64,000 nt of DNA from Shewanella decolorationis S12 (GCF_000485795.1 NZ_AXZL01000059.1:1-64000), one strand, 5' to 3'; counted from the first letter of the stretch, positions 1 through 9,606 are shown. Program-made: numbers and translations. Notes: generated from the letters alone by a model not told the origin.

Positions 1-102
1 TCGACAGAGCGCCACTATGCCTTCAAGCCTTTGCCTTGTCTAAAGCCCGTTTAACTCCCGCTGAATGAACAGATATTTAATACGATTGGTATAACCCCAC
101 CA

Positions 103-393
103 CTAAGAAAAGGCATTGCCATTGACATGCATAATGGTGAATGTCCACACCACAAACGCGAGAGGAATATGCACTAAGGCGTAAAAGCATTGATCCAGCC
201 GACTCATCCCTTTGGCTAGCCAAATCAAATACAGGTGCAGACCAATCACCATAGGGAACAACATAAATAACGGATATAAGGCAAACGGGCTGGCATCGGC
301 CAATAGGCTGTGACTCAACAGCGCCCAAGCCACCATCAGCGCCGTGGTTAAAGGTGGCGTGGCAACACGATACTGCTCTGGATACGGGAACAT
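103..393 (-). CDS. small integral membrane protein, unknown function
   Basis: A 96-residue hydrophobic protein with about three predicted membrane segments (the ALMVAWALL, FALYPLFMLF and HIPLAFVVW regions). I start it at the ATG at 393, which has AGAGG six bases upstream. A longer reading from a TTG at 417 lacks a comparable ribosome binding site. No enzymatic motif is visible and I do not recognise the family. It is the last of three minus-strand genes at the left edge. The downstream flank holds a TTATACCAAT motif (85-94) that recurs 3' of other genes in this window. Confidence 0.6.
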   Translation of the reverse strand: MFPYPEQYRVATPPLTTALMVAWALLSHSLLADASPFALYPLFMLFPMVIGLHLYLIWLAKGMSRLDQCFYALVHIPLAFVVWTFTIMHVNGNAFS

Positions 394-454
394 CCTTGGC
401 CTCTTACACTTCTTCAATACTAATATGGTCAGTCGCCCCGCGATGGGGTGACGT

Positions 455-979
455 CTAGGGTTTTCGTGCGATTAGCTGCACCTTGGCACTTTCAGTACCC
501 GCAGCATCGCTTAACAGCCCTTCAAAGTAATGCAAAGGTTGCCAGTTAGCAAATACGGATTGCAGTTCGTTCTCTCTGAGTAAAAAGTCAGGGTTGCGAG
601 GTCGACCAATTTGCGCCTGTTGCCAAGTAAAGGTCTCATACACAATGAGTCCTCCGCGCTTAAGGCTCGCAGCGATTTGCGGAAACAGTGGTCGATGTAA
701 GTAATTAAAGACTAATACAATATCAAAAGACTCTTTGGGTAACTGAGGCGCGCTGCCGTCTTCTAAATTCCACTGCCATTGATGTGCTTTGTCGTGAGTA
801 AGCTCGGCCAAGGCACCCAAATCCTGGTCGATAAAGGTCACTTCACAACCTTGGGAGAGAAACCACAGACCATTTCGGCCCGAACCACAGGCTAAATCCA
901 ATACCTTAAGCCCTGTAAGCTCAGGCCATGGAAACTGGGTAATTAAGCTCGAGGCGGTGCTGAGTGTAGCGTGTGTCAT
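455..979 (-). CDS. class I SAM-dependent methyltransferase
   Basis: A 174-residue Rossmann methyltransferase. The SAM-binding motif I is LDLACGSGRNG near residue 29. The acidic end of strand 2 (TFIDQD) follows, and motif IV is DIVLVFNYLHRPL. Its compact size and the FNYLHR segment recall the TehB/UbiE-like small methyltransferases, but the substrate cannot be read from the sequence. The start codon overlaps the stop of the upstream membrane protein gene in an ATGA arrangement, so the two are probably translationally coupled. RBS AAGG lies just before the ATG. Confidence 0.8.
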   Translation of the reverse strand: MTHATLSTASSLITQFPWPELTGLKVLDLACGSGRNGLWFLSQGCEVTFIDQDLGALAELTHDKAHQWQWNLEDGSAPQLPKESFDIVLVFNYLHRPLFPQIAASLKRGGLIVYETFTWQQAQIGRPRNPDFLLRENELQSVFANWQPLHYFEGLLSDAAGTESAKVQLIARKP

Positions 980-1386
980 CCCTTTATCTCTTTTTTAGTG
1001 TCTATCTGTTTGCGATGCACTATCGAATAGTGCCTCAGCCCCGATGGGCCATGGGATACTATCACAGATAAAAATAACACTAAGATAAACAGTTCTGGCT
1101 TGTAGCTGGCAAGCGGCACAAATAGGCAAAGTAGCCCTAATTTCCCGAGGGTTAACACCCCCTTGAGTTGAATTAACCAACGCCAATCTCGAATAATTTC
1201 CCACAACATCAATATGCTGCCGCTAATCATCGCCAAATACCAATAATTGAGCCATAGGGATTTCTCAACGGAAAGTAATATTCCGCCGCCCGCACCAACA
1301 ATCCCCAATATATGTAAAGCCCTGAAACTCGTTTTAGTGAGTCGCTGCATCCAAAAACGTTTTTCAGATATCTGCTGCCTCGCCAT
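976..1386 (-). CDS. conserved membrane protein, unknown function
   Basis: A 136-residue protein with four likely transmembrane helices: ALHILGIVGAGGG, YWYLAMISGSILML, LGKLGLLCLFVPL and LFILVLFLSVIV. It starts at an ATG preceded by AAGGGG. It overlaps the methyltransferase gene by four bases (ATGA). The helical pattern with conserved His and Gly resembles small heme or quinone-associated membrane proteins, but no assignment is justified. The short basic C-terminus is probably cytoplasmic. Confidence 0.65.
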   Translation of the reverse strand: MARQQISEKRFWMQRLTKTSFRALHILGIVGAGGGILLSVEKSLWLNYWYLAMISGSILMLWEIIRDWRWLIQLKGVLTLGKLGLLCLFVPLASYKPELFILVLFLSVIVSHGPSGLRHYSIVHRKQIDTKKEIKG

Positions 1387-1884
1387 AGATTTAACCCCTT
1401 AACACCACTTAAGTAACATTTTGGAAAAATATATTGTATTTTTTCAAAAATACACTAGCGCTCTATTATTATTTATTGAATACTCAATCTGCGAGCAAAG
1501 AATATTTCAAACGATAAACGCATCAAAATACACAAATAAAATCAAAAATTTAAAAACAACCAACTAACTACAATTTATTTTACCATTGATTATTCAAATA
1601 TAATTTAGCCCATCAAAATATGTTAACTCGTGCAAGTTATACCGTACTTACCGAGTGATTAACTTCAATTTCATTAATATTTTCAGCCATATTGCACATT
1701 TCTATTATGTAATTTTCAATGTAACAATCGTTATGTGACCTAAGCACACATATACCTCTTTAGATAGTGATAACTTTGTTCATGGAGAATGCTCTAAAAG
1801 TGCGTGAGCTACGCAAAATATAAATATCACGCCATAATTAATACCCCTTATTAAGTAGATGAAATGTACGGCGGAGGAACAATT
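1387..1884. other. AT-rich fccA upstream region
   Basis: This gene-free stretch separates the divergent membrane protein gene from fccA. It is clearly richer in A and T than its flanks. It contains an FNR/EtrA-like box (1655-1668) and an imperfect CRP-like inverted repeat ATGTG...CACAT around 1733-1751. It ends in a strong GGAGGAA Shine-Dalgarno at 1873-1879. No open reading frame in it looks real. Confidence 0.6.
1655..1668 (+). promoter_or_regulatory. candidate FNR/EtrA box upstream of fccA
   Basis: The sequence GTGATTAACTTCAA matches the FNR-family consensus TTGAT-N4-ATCAA at eight of ten defined positions with exact spacing. It lies about 215 bases before the fccA start codon, a plausible activator distance if the transcript has a long leader. 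Anaerobic control of fumarate reductase fits, but the assignment is a pattern match only. Confidence 0.35.
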
Positions 1885-3675
1885 ATGTTCACAAGAAAGA
1901 TTCAAAAAACAGCACTAGCCATGCTGATCTCTGGTGCAATGGCTGGCACAGCCTATGCTGCACCAGAAGTACTAGCCGATTTTCACGGTGAAATGGGCGG
2001 CTGCGATAGCTGCCACGTATCAGACAAAGGTGGCGTAACCAACGACAACCTGACCCATGAAAATGGCCAATGCGTTAGCTGCCACGGTGATCTAAAAGAA
2101 CTGGCTGCAGCTGCGCCAAAAGATAAAGTTTCTCCGCACAAATCTCACTTAATTGGTGAAATCGCTTGTACCAGCTGCCACAAAGGCCATGAAAAATCTG
2201 TCACTTACTGTGATGCTTGCCACAGCTTCGGCTTCGATATGCCATTTGGCGGCAAGTGGGAACGTAAGTTTGTGCCAGTTGATGCAGACAAAGCGGCTCA
2301 AGATAAAGCCATTGCCGCTGGCGTGAAAGAAACCACTGACGTCGTAGTTATCGGTTCGGGTGGTGCAGGTCTTGCTGCCGCCGTTTCAGCCCGTGATGCA
2401 GGCGCGAAAGTGATCCTGTTAGAAAAAGAACCTATCCCAGGTGGTAACACTAAACTGGCTGCCGGTGGTATGAACGCCGCCGAAACTAAGCCACAGGCTA
2501 AGTTAGGTATCCAAGATAAGAAACAAATCATGATCGACGACACCATGAAAGGTGGTCGAAATATCAACGATCCTGAATTAGTAAAAGTTCTGGCCAACAA
2601 CTCTTCAGACTCTATTGATTGGTTAACCTCTATGGGTGCCGACATGACTGACGTGGGTCGTATGGGTGGCGCAAGCGTTAACCGTAGTCACCGCCCAACC
2701 GGTGGTGCGGGTGTGGGTGCACACGTTGCACAAGTGCTGTGGGACAACGCCGTTAAACGTGGAACTGACATCCGTTTAAACAGCCGTGTTGTACGCATCC
2801 TTGAAGATGCAAGCGGTAAAGTGACTGGCGTGTTAGTGAAAGGTGAATACACTGGCTACTATGTGATCAAAGCCGATGCAGTCGTGATTGCTGCAGGTGG
2901 TTTTGCGAAAAACAACGATCGCGTCGCTAAGTACGATCCTAAGTTAAAAGGCTTTAAAGCGACTAACCACCCAGGTGCAACGGGTGACGGCTTAGACGTT
3001 GCGCTGCAAGCGGGCGCTGCAACTCGTGACTTAGAATACATCCAAGCTCACCCAACTTACTCACCAGCCGGTGGTGTGATGATCACCGAAGCGGTACGTG
3101 GTAACGGTGCTATCGTGGTTAACCGTGACGGTAACCGCTTTATGAACGAAATCACGACCCGTGATAAAGCGTCTGCTGCGATTCTGCAACAAAAAGGCGA
3201 AAGCGCTTACCTCGTATTCGATGACTCTATCCGTAAGAGCTTAAAAGCCATCGAAGGCTATGTTCACTTGAACATCGTTAAAGAAGGTAAAACCATCGAA
3301 GATTTAGCAAAACAACTCGATGTGCCTGCCGCTGAACTGGCGAAAACCGTTACTTCATACAACGGATTTGTGAAATCAGGTAAAGACACTCAATTCGAAC
3401 GTCCAAACCTGCCACGTGAAATCGCTACTGCGCCTTTCTATGCCTTAGAAATCGCACCAGCGGTTCACCACACTATGGGTGGTATCGTTATCGATACTAA
3501 AGCCGAAGTGAAGAGCGATAAAACCGGTAAACCTATCGAAGGTTTATACGCTGCTGGTGAAGTGACTGGTGGTGTTCACGGTGCTAACCGTTTAGGTGGT
3601 AACGCCATCTCTGATATCGTGACCTACGGCCGTATCGCGGGTGCATCTGCCGCGAAATACGCGAAAGATCACTAA
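1885..3675 (+). CDS. fccA: periplasmic fumarate reductase, tetraheme flavocytochrome c
   Basis: A 596-residue soluble periplasmic enzyme that reduces fumarate to succinate with electrons from CymA-type quinol dehydrogenases. Residues 1-25 form a Sec signal peptide ending AYA. The cytochrome domain has four CxxCH heme sites at 40-44, 63-67, 95-99 and 109-113. The flavoprotein domain follows, with the FAD-binding GSGGAG at 157-162. The catalytic regions are present: the arginine in EAVRGNG, the histidines in HHTMGG, and the C-terminal [11 protein letters not shown] chose the ATG at 1885 over the in-frame ATG at 1864 because GGAGGAA sits six bases upstream and the signal peptide then begins normally. 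This form is typical of Shewanella, and the product is also a general periplasmic electron store. A terminator follows directly. Confidence 0.97.
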   Translation: MFTRKIQKTALAMLISGAMAGTAYAAPEVLADFHGEMGGCDSCHVSDKGGVTNDNLTHENGQCVSCHGDLKELAAAAPKDKVSPHKSHLIGEIACTSCHKGHEKSVTYCDACHSFGFDMPFGGKWERKFVPVDADKAAQDKAIAAGVKETTDVVVIGSGGAGLAAAVSARDAGAKVILLEKEPIPGGNTKLAAGGMNAAETKPQAKLGIQDKKQIMIDDTMKGGRNINDPELVKVLANNSSDSIDWLTSMGADMTDVGRMGGASVNRSHRPTGGAGVGAHVAQVLWDNAVKRGTDIRLNSRVVRILEDASGKVTGVLVKGEYTGYYVIKADAVVIAAGGFAKNNDRVAKYDPKLKGFKATNHPGATGDGLDVALQAGAATRDLEYIQAHPTYSPAGGVMITEAVRGNGAIVVNRDGNRFMNEITTRDKASAAILQQKGESAYLVFDDSIRKSLKAIEGYVHLNIVKEGKTIEDLAKQLDVPAAELAKTVTSYNGFVKSGKDTQFERPNLPREIATAPFYALEIAPAVHHTMGGIVIDTKAEVKSDKTGKPIEGLYAAGEVTGGVHGANRLGGNAISDIVTYGRIAGASAAKYAKDH

Positions 3676-3765
3676 TATCAAACGTTTTTAGGTTAAGGGA
3701 CTAACCTAAGGCTCACATAGCACGACCATGAGAGCCCAGCTTGAATCTTCAAGCTTATCAGTACA

Positions 3766-3793
3766 AGCGAGCCGTCAGGGGCTCGCTTTTTTT
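3766..3793 (+). terminator. rho-independent terminator after fccA
   Basis: The eight-base arms AGCGAGCC and GGCTCGCT enclose a six-base loop and are followed by a run of seven T. It closes the monocistronic fccA transcript before ldhA. Confidence 0.85.
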
Positions 3794-3919
3794 ATGATTT
3801 TTTGTGCAATTGATGACAAAGCTCACTCTTTTTGCGGGGTAAATTCAACACCAGAGGACAAATGTCGCCGAGTCACATACACTCAGTGCCAGTAACAATG
3901 TAACCTTTAGGTGATTGAA

Positions 3920-4909
3920 ATGAGAATTGGATTTTTTAGCGCAAAACACTATGACATGCAGCATTTTAACCGTACAAATGCCGCATTTGGTGCGCAAATT
4001 GAGTATTTCGATTATCGCCTCTGCATGCAAACCGTTAAGCTTGCCGAAGGTTTTGAGGTAGTGTGCGCCTTTGTTAACGATTCCCTCTGTGAAGAAGTGT
4101 TAGTCGAGCTTGCCAAGGGTGGCACTAAAATCATTGCCATGCGCTGCGCGGGTTTTAACAATGTCGATTTAGTCGCCGCCAAACGCTTAGGCATGCAAGT
4201 GGTCAACGTGCCCGCTTATTCGCCCGAATCTGTAGCCGAGCACACAGTCGCCTTGATGCTGACCCTAAACCGCAAAATCCATAAGGCCTACCAACGCACC
4301 CGTGATGCGAACTTCTCCCTCGAAGGCTTGGTCGGTTTTAACATGTTTGGCAAAACCGTTGGCGTAATAGGCACAGGTAAGATTGGGGTCGCCACAATTA
4401 AGGTCTTGCTCGGGTTTGGCTGTAAAGTCATAGCCTTTGACCCTTATCCAAATCCTGCGGTAAAAGCGCTCAATGTGGAATATCAGGATCTGGACACCAT
4501 TTATGCCAACAGCGATATTATCAGCCTGCACTGCCCATTAACCGCCGATAACCACCATTTGCTGAATAAAGAAAGCTTTGCCAAGATGAAACCCGGCGTC
4601 ATGGTGATCAACACCAGCCGCGGCGGCCTACTTAATGCCTTCGATGCGATGGAAGCCTTAAAGCTCGGCCAGATTGGTTCCTTAGGGCTTGATGTGTATG
4701 AAAACGAAAAAGAATTGTTTTTCGAAGACAAGTCGAACCAAATCATTCAGGACGATGTGTTCCGTCGCCTATCCGCCTGCCACAACGTGATTTTTACTGG
4801 TCACCAAGCCTTCCTCACCGAAGAAGCGCTAGGCGCGATTGCACACACAACCCTGAGCAATGTCAAAGCGGTACTCGCGGGTGAGCGCTCTGGTAACGAA
4901 CTGTTTTAA
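3920..4909 (+). CDS. ldhA: fermentative D-lactate dehydrogenase
   Basis: A 329-residue NAD-dependent D-2-hydroxyacid dehydrogenase that reduces pyruvate to D-lactate in the cytoplasm. The nucleotide-binding GTGKIG is at 151-156. The catalytic arginine is R234 in NTSRGG, the acidic partner lies in DVYENE (near 261-263), and the catalytic histidine is H295 in TGHQAF. Length and motifs match enteric LdhA. An upstream GTG at 3911 is in frame, but AGGTGA at 3909-3914 places the ribosome at the ATG at 3920. Its position beside fccA groups two anaerobic electron sinks. A 12-bp perfect inverted repeat lies between it and the next gene. Confidence 0.93.
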   Translation: MRIGFFSAKHYDMQHFNRTNAAFGAQIEYFDYRLCMQTVKLAEGFEVVCAFVNDSLCEEVLVELAKGGTKIIAMRCAGFNNVDLVAAKRLGMQVVNVPAYSPESVAEHTVALMLTLNRKIHKAYQRTRDANFSLEGLVGFNMFGKTVGVIGTGKIGVATIKVLLGFGCKVIAFDPYPNPAVKALNVEYQDLDTIYANSDIISLHCPLTADNHHLLNKESFAKMKPGVMVINTSRGGLLNAFDAMEALKLGQIGSLGLDVYENEKELFFEDKSNQIIQDDVFRRLSACHNVIFTGHQAFLTEEALGAIAHTTLSNVKAVLAGERSGNELF

Positions 4910-4936
4910 CTGACAGAACCATACCTGACTGCTAAA

Positions 4937-4962
4937 GTGAGGCTTCAACATTGAAGCCTCAC
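4937..4962. repeat. perfect 12-bp inverted repeat between ldhA and the hydrolase gene
   Basis: GTGAGGCTTCAA and TTGAAGCCTCAC are separated by two bases. No T-run follows on the plus strand, and the Shine-Dalgarno of the next gene (GAGG) begins two bases after the right arm. It is therefore not a classical terminator. It could be an operator, an mRNA-stabilising hairpin or a structure that limits translation of the downstream gene. Confidence 0.7.
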
Positions 4963-4976
4963 AGAGGAAACTAAAT

Positions 4977-5714
4977 ATGTTAGTGACTCAGCAAACTCAG
5001 GATATCAACACGCCCACAGGGCCGATGCGCACTTATGTCTATCGCCCAGATGCCCCAGGGCAATTCCCTTGTATACTGTTCTATTCTGAGATTTTTCAGC
5101 AAACCGCGCCCATCGCCCGCACCGCGACTATTCTCGCAGGCCATGGTTTTGTGGTGTTAGTGCCAGAAGTATTCCACGAGCTAAATCCGATAGGCACAGT
5201 ACTAGCCTATGATGATGCGGGTAAAGATAAAGGCAATGCCGATAAATTTGCCAAACCCTTAGAGCAACACGACAGCGACACCCAAGCCCTTATCGACTTT
5301 GTCCGTGAGCAGAGTTATTGCACCGGTAAGGTCGGCAGTATGGGCGTGTGTATTGGCGGCCACTTAGCCTACCGCGCTGCACTCAATCCCGAGATTTTAG
5401 GCGCCTTTTGCCTCTATCCAACCGACATTCACTCCAATACCCTGCCCTGTGCCTACGGCAATGATTCACTGAGTCGCAGCGGCGATATTCAAGGGGAATT
5501 AGTGTTAGTGTTTGGCAAGCAAGATCCCCATGTATCGCCCGAAGGTCGGGTATTGATCCACCAACAATTGATGGCTAAAAACCGTAATTTCAGTTGGTTA
5601 GAGGTTAATGCTCAGCATGCCTTTATGCGTGATGAAGGTGAGCGCTACGATCCCGCGCTGGCGCTGCAAATGTATCAACAATCCGTGGCGTTTTTTCACC
5701 GTGTATTGAGATAG
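4977..5714 (+). CDS. dienelactone hydrolase family protein
   Basis: A 245-residue alpha/beta hydrolase of the dienelactone hydrolase family. The nucleophile elbow is GVCIGGH with cysteine in the nucleophile position, as in true dienelactone hydrolases. The acid is probably the Asp in FGKQDPH and the base the His in NAQHAF near the C-terminus. No signal peptide is visible, so it should be cytoplasmic. RBS GAGGAAACT precedes the ATG. The physiological substrate is unknown: no aromatic degradation genes are nearby. It may be read from the ldhA transcript through the inverted repeat. Confidence 0.85.
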   Translation: MLVTQQTQDINTPTGPMRTYVYRPDAPGQFPCILFYSEIFQQTAPIARTATILAGHGFVVLVPEVFHELNPIGTVLAYDDAGKDKGNADKFAKPLEQHDSDTQALIDFVREQSYCTGKVGSMGVCIGGHLAYRAALNPEILGAFCLYPTDIHSNTLPCAYGNDSLSRSGDIQGELVLVFGKQDPHVSPEGRVLIHQQLMAKNRNFSWLEVNAQHAFMRDEGERYDPALALQMYQQSVAFFHRVLR

Positions 5715-5725
5715 GCGAAAGTATC

Positions 5726-5764
5726 AAGCCAACCCCTTAACCAATATTATTAACGGGTTGGCTT
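5726..5764. terminator. stem-loop between convergent genes
   Basis: The ten-base arms AAGCCAACCC and GGGTTGGCTT flank a 19-base loop that itself contains TTAA repeats. It lies between the convergent hydrolase and DUF3332 genes. The T-run on either side is poor, so termination is plausible but weakly supported. Confidence 0.4.
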
Positions 5765-5818
5765 AGCCAAATGCTTAACTCTGAGAGCTTAAGCCTCTAT
5801 ATCTTCACACCTCAGGGC

Positions 5819-6346
5819 TTACCCTTGTAAACGACTTTGGCTATAGGCCACCAGCTCCTGGTTGCTCACGCGGGCAATAAAAGTCTCGTCGAGGAAGAAG
5901 TCCACATCATCCCCCGATTTACGGCCCGACAATAATTGAGTGCTGCCATCTTCGTAGGCTAAGGTCATAGTCACAGTGTGCTCATCGGGATAGGCAATTT
6001 GTGCCTGAGTCAGTTTAACGGGCGCCGATTTCAGCTCATCACTCACATGGGGATTCACCTTAAAAATCGCGTCCACAGGCATATCAACGACCGCAGGGGA
6101 TTTATCGGTGATCGGGTTCTTACCCGTCCAAAACTCAATAGTGTTAACGATAAAGAGATCGCCCGTTGCCGCCAAACCATACACAGGACTTAACAGAATA
6201 AATAAGCCCGCACGGCCATAACGGTTATCTACAGCGCTTAAGTTGCCCTTAGTCACCATTTGGCTCAGGCCCATTTGTCCCATACAACCTGTTAGTTGTG
6301 TGGTTAACAGCGCGCTAATCGTCACGGCTAAGAGTTTAGATTTCAT
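5819..6346 (-). CDS. DUF3332 family lipoprotein
   Basis: A 175-residue predicted lipoprotein. The N-terminus is a short lipoprotein signal with lipobox LTGC. It is followed by a conserved segment with GRAGLFILLSPVYGL and the FWTGKNP signature that I associate with DUF3332 proteins. The C-terminal half is a small beta-rich domain (TMTLAYEDGSTQLLSG). Residues after the lipobox do not show an inner-membrane retention Asp, so outer-membrane anchoring is likely. Function is unknown. It is monocistronic and converges on the hydrolase gene. Confidence 0.75.
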   Translation of the reverse strand: MKSKLLAVTISALLTTQLTGCMGQMGLSQMVTKGNLSAVDNRYGRAGLFILLSPVYGLAATGDLFIVNTIEFWTGKNPITDKSPAVVDMPVDAIFKVNPHVSDELKSAPVKLTQAQIAYPDEHTVTMTLAYEDGSTQLLSGRKSGDDVDFFLDETFIARVSNQELVAYSQSRLQG

Positions 6347-6593
6347 TCGATTCGTTCCCTTGGTAAAAACAAAAACACGAATTCTAAGGATTAGACAGGG
6401 CTAAACCGTGCGACGGGACACAAACCAAGGTAAACAAAAGGGAATGGATGTAAGCAATAACGCTGATTTTGTTATGAAAAACACTTCAAGCAAGTAAAGT
6501 TCAGGGGAAGATAATAAATCTCATCAGTTCGCGAAGCGCCGACAACAGTTTGCTAATAAATGTACTGCTCCGGCGCACATAAAGGAGAATATG

Positions 6594-7139
6594 TTACTCG
6601 AGGTCGAGTTTCTTTTTGCCATCTTGCAACGCTTGGCGCTCGGCGAGCGGCGCCTGATCCGCCAGCTTCAACACAGCCTTTTGCAGCATCAAATTGTTGG
6701 GATAGGTGATGGTATCGCCATTGTCCCTAAGGATAAGTACATGAAACAGCGCGATTTCAATAATCACGCCACTGATATCTTCATCCTTATCTACTACCCG
6801 AATACGCTCACCAATCCGATACGGAAACACAAAGAAAATCAGCACGCCTGCGGTTAAATTACTTAGTATCGACCACTGAGCGACTAAGGCGACGCCCATC
6901 ACCGCAAATGCTGATGAGACAAACAGCGACACGTCCTGATAACCGAAACCGAGGGACACCGCCATCAAAGACAGAGTGATAAAAAACATCACATAGGAAA
7001 TAAAACGAGTAACAAGGCTGGTACGCGCCGCACTCACCTGCTTCATTAGTGAGAGTTTTTTCACCCATTGGGTTAAAGCACGCTGCAAAAAGAGAAACAC
7101 CGCAAGATAAATACAGGCAAGCAGGATTTGATTTGTCAT
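6594..7139 (-). CDS. small MscS-family mechanosensitive channel-like protein
   Basis: A 181-residue inner-membrane protein with three predicted helices followed by the MscS beta domain. The core signature runs from NLTAGVLIFF through PYRIGERI to TYPNNLM. It is much shorter than E. coli MscS (286 residues) and lacks the large C-terminal alpha/beta vestibule. It resembles the minimal MscS-like proteins found in many Proteobacteria. I prefer the ATG at 7139 to a GTG at 7148 because an AGTGG element sits a few bases upstream. The gene is monocistronic and divergent from the next one. Confidence 0.75.
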   Translation of the reverse strand: MTNQILLACIYLAVFLFLQRALTQWVKKLSLMKQVSAARTSLVTRFISYVMFFITLSLMAVSLGFGYQDVSLFVSSAFAVMGVALVAQWSILSNLTAGVLIFFVFPYRIGERIRVVDKDEDISGVIIEIALFHVLILRDNGDTITYPNNLMLQKAVLKLADQAPLAERQALQDGKKKLDLE

Positions 7140-7237
7140 AATAGCCACTTAAAAAACGAAACCAGCTGAATTCTAACTTTTTTGCACCAGCAGTTATAGA
7201 GTCCCAGATCAGCCCAACGCAAATAGAGTAATAAGTC

Positions 7238-7981
7238 ATGGCCGACGCCACTTTGCTACACGAAACCCAAGATGCCCTAGGGCCAATCCGCGTGCTCGAC
7301 TATGGTGATACTCGCGTGCTGTCCTTTGGCGACAACGATGAGCAGAGCAAAATTCTTAAAACCGCCCCGCACATCCCACAACATACCTATGTGCAAGGCA
7401 TGCTACTGGTGTTGTTATTTTGCCAACCCAAAAGCGCCATCGTACTCGGTCTTGGCGGCGGCGCCCTCATACATGCCCTGCGCCGCTTCGATGCCGCAAT
7501 TAAACTTACCGCAGTTGAACTTCGCCCGGCCGTGATTGAACTTGCCAAGCGCTACTTTCAATTACCGATTGGCAAAAAGCTTAATCTAATCAACCAAGAT
7601 GCCGTCGCCTTTATGGCATCGGCCGAACATAAAAAGGTCGATGTGATTTTTGCCGATATCTACAGCGCCAAAGGGGTCGATACGGGGCAACTCTCGCCAA
7701 TCTTCCTTGAGCAATGCACACAACTCATTAAACCCAATGGTTATTTAGTGTTGAACTGCTGGAAGGAACACAGCCAAAATCGCGAGTTACTCGCCGATCT
7801 GCAACGCCATTTTGCCCACGTGCATGCCTGCCTCACCAGCGGTGGCAATTGGGTGATATTTGCCAGTCAAACACCCCAATCTTTGGGCGCGTCGGCACTA
7901 AAGAGTCAGGCGCAAACCCTGTCACAGCAACTGGATTTTGCCCTTGAGCGTTCACTGACACGCTTTGGTCCTTGGAATTAA
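7238..7981 (+). CDS. spermidine synthase-like methyltransferase-fold protein
   Basis: A 247-residue protein with the spermidine synthase Rossmann fold. The nucleotide motif is VLGLGGGALIHAL, the acidic strand-2 end is AVELRPAVIELA, and motif IV is VIFADIYSAKG. In true SpeE enzymes the first motif is GGGDGG and motif IV carries Asp-Pro for the diamine. Here both differ, so aminopropyl transfer is doubtful. Shewanella genomes commonly carry such orphan SpeE-like proteins without SpeD nearby. It is a lone gene between divergent and co-directional neighbours. Confidence 0.7.
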   Translation: MADATLLHETQDALGPIRVLDYGDTRVLSFGDNDEQSKILKTAPHIPQHTYVQGMLLVLLFCQPKSAIVLGLGGGALIHALRRFDAAIKLTAVELRPAVIELAKRYFQLPIGKKLNLINQDAVAFMASAEHKKVDVIFADIYSAKGVDTGQLSPIFLEQCTQLIKPNGYLVLNCWKEHSQNRELLADLQRHFAHVHACLTSGGNWVIFASQTPQSLGASALKSQAQTLSQQLDFALERSLTRFGPWN

Positions 7982-8070
7982 GATTAATCTCAGTCAAATG
8001 ACTTAAATTAGTTAACCCTAAGACTCAGCTTTGCTATGCTTCTCACTCTCTACCGATTTGAGTTGTCACC

Positions 8071-9606
8071 ATGAAAAATAAGAATAAATTTTTGTTAAGC
8101 GTTATGGCTCTGGCGTGCCTTAACTCTCTCAATGCTAACGCCGAAACCTTTAGTTTTGACACTCGTAACTCACTCAATTCCGACACATTAGTGCTGTTCC
8201 AAAGCGCTGATTCGACAACCTATAGTCTCGATTTTTTACCCCAATCGACTCAAGACCAACTCAACCTTGCGGTCGCCGACAACAGTTTTTCGGGTAAACG
8301 CGGTGAAATCTTAGAAATCCTAGTCCCGAGCGAAATCGATGCTAAGCGGGTTTTATTAGTTGGAATTGGTGATGCTAAGACCTTAACACCCGGTGAAATC
8401 AACATCTTAGGGGGCAATATTGCCGCCAAGCTTGAAACCGTGCCTCAAGCCACTGTGCGTGTACTAACCCAAGGCTTAAGTAACGCGCCGCTGTTTGGCT
8501 CCGAATTAGCCCATGGCATTGAGCTGCGCAGCTACCGCTACACTCAATTTAAAGCCAGCAATCGCGCTGAGAAGAACTATCAAATCGGGGTTGATGACTT
8601 AAGCCTAAACCAAAAACACCATAAGAATCTGCAAGCTATTGAAGCGGGTGTGTTTTTAGCACGGGATCTCACCAATGCGCCAGCAGGCATTATGTATCCC
8701 GAAAGCTTCGCCAACGAGGCGCGTAAGCTTAAGTCCCTCGGCGTAAAAGTCACAGTGCTCGAAGCCAAAGATATTGAACGTTTAAACCTCGGTGCGTTAG
8801 CCGCGGTAGGTAAAGGCAGTGAGCGTCCACCTAAGCTGGTTGTCGCCCATTGGCCCGGCAGCAAAGAAGCCCCTATTGCTCTGGTGGGTAAAGGCATTAC
8901 CTTCGACTCTGGCGGCTACAATATCAAGGCCACAGGCACCTCTATCGCGCGGATGAAGTCCGATATGGCGGGCGCAGCGACCGTGCTCGGCACAGTCAAG
9001 GCCATGGCTATTCAAAAGGCGCCGGTAAACTTAGTTGCGATTATGCCGATGGCGGAAAACATGGTATCGGGACATGCAATGATCCCAGGCGATGTGATTA
9101 AAACCGCCCAAGGCCTTACGGTTGAAGTGCTCAACACCGACGCCGAAGGCCGCTTAGTGTTAGCCGACGGTCTCTGGTATGCCCGTGAGAACTATCGTCC
9201 TTCGATTATCGTCGATGTGGCGACCCTAACAGGCTCGAAAGTGGGCGCGCTGGGTAGTGTGTATGCGGGATTATTTACCGATTCTGAGCCGCTAGTGCAG
9301 CAGCTCACCTTTGCGGGTCAACAGGTGGGAGAAAAAGTTTGGCGCTTGCCCTTAGATCAAGCCTACGACGATGAGCTGAAATCCACCATCGCCGATTTGA
9401 AGAATACCGGTAAAGAAGGCAGCGCTGGGGCATCGTCTGCCGCCATGTTCCTCAAACACTTTGCGGGTGAGCAACCTTGGGCTCACCTCGATATCGCTGG
9501 CAATGCCTTAACCGCCACCGATACTGCCGTGGTGCCCGCTGGCGCCACTGGCTATGGTGTGCGCCTACTCAGCACTTGGTTAACTCAGCCTAAGGCGCAA
9601 AACTAG
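8071..9606 (+). CDS. exported leucyl aminopeptidase (M17 family)
   Basis: A 511-residue metallo-aminopeptidase of peptidase family M17. The metal site segments are conserved: VGKGITFDSGGYNIK, and the family signature NTDAEGRL at about residues 353-360. Unlike cytosolic PepA it begins with a clear signal peptide (about 24 residues ending NANA), so it probably works in the periplasm. The N-terminal domain (residues 25-180) is the usual non-catalytic M17 domain. Its TAG stop codon is also the first three bases of a 14-copy TAGAACC array. Confidence 0.9.
   Translation: MKNKNKFLLSVMALACLNSLNANAETFSFDTRNSLNSDTLVLFQSADSTTYSLDFLPQSTQDQLNLAVADNSFSGKRGEILEILVPSEIDAKRVLLVGIGDAKTLTPGEINILGGNIAAKLETVPQATVRVLTQGLSNAPLFGSELAHGIELRSYRYTQFKASNRAEKNYQIGVDDLSLNQKHHKNLQAIEAGVFLARDLTNAPAGIMYPESFANEARKLKSLGVKVTVLEAKDIERLNLGALAAVGKGSERPPKLVVAHWPGSKEAPIALVGKGITFDSGGYNIKATGTSIARMKSDMAGAATVLGTVKAMAIQKAPVNLVAIMPMAENMVSGHAMIPGDVIKTAQGLTVEVLNTDAEGRLVLADGLWYARENYRPSIIVDVATLTGSKVGALGSVYAGLFTDSEPLVQQLTFAGQQVGEKVWRLPLDQAYDDELKSTIADLKNTGKEGSAGASSAAMFLKHFAGEQPWAHLDIAGNALTATDTAVVPAGATGYGVRLLSTWLTQPKAQN

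Noticed and set aside
1586-1597. FNR-like TTGATTATTCAA upstream of fccA
   Set aside because: It is a palindrome of twelve bases, two short of the FNR site, so the spacing is wrong.
1733-1751. CRP-like site ATGTG...CACAT upstream of fccA
   Set aside because: The half-sites are nine bases apart instead of eight, so the match to the CRP consensus is out of register. CRP control is plausible for this gene but this site is not convincing enough to list.
7238-7981. True spermidine synthase SpeE
   Set aside because: The GGGDGG motif and the Asp-Pro diamine-binding motif are not conserved, so only the fold is claimed.
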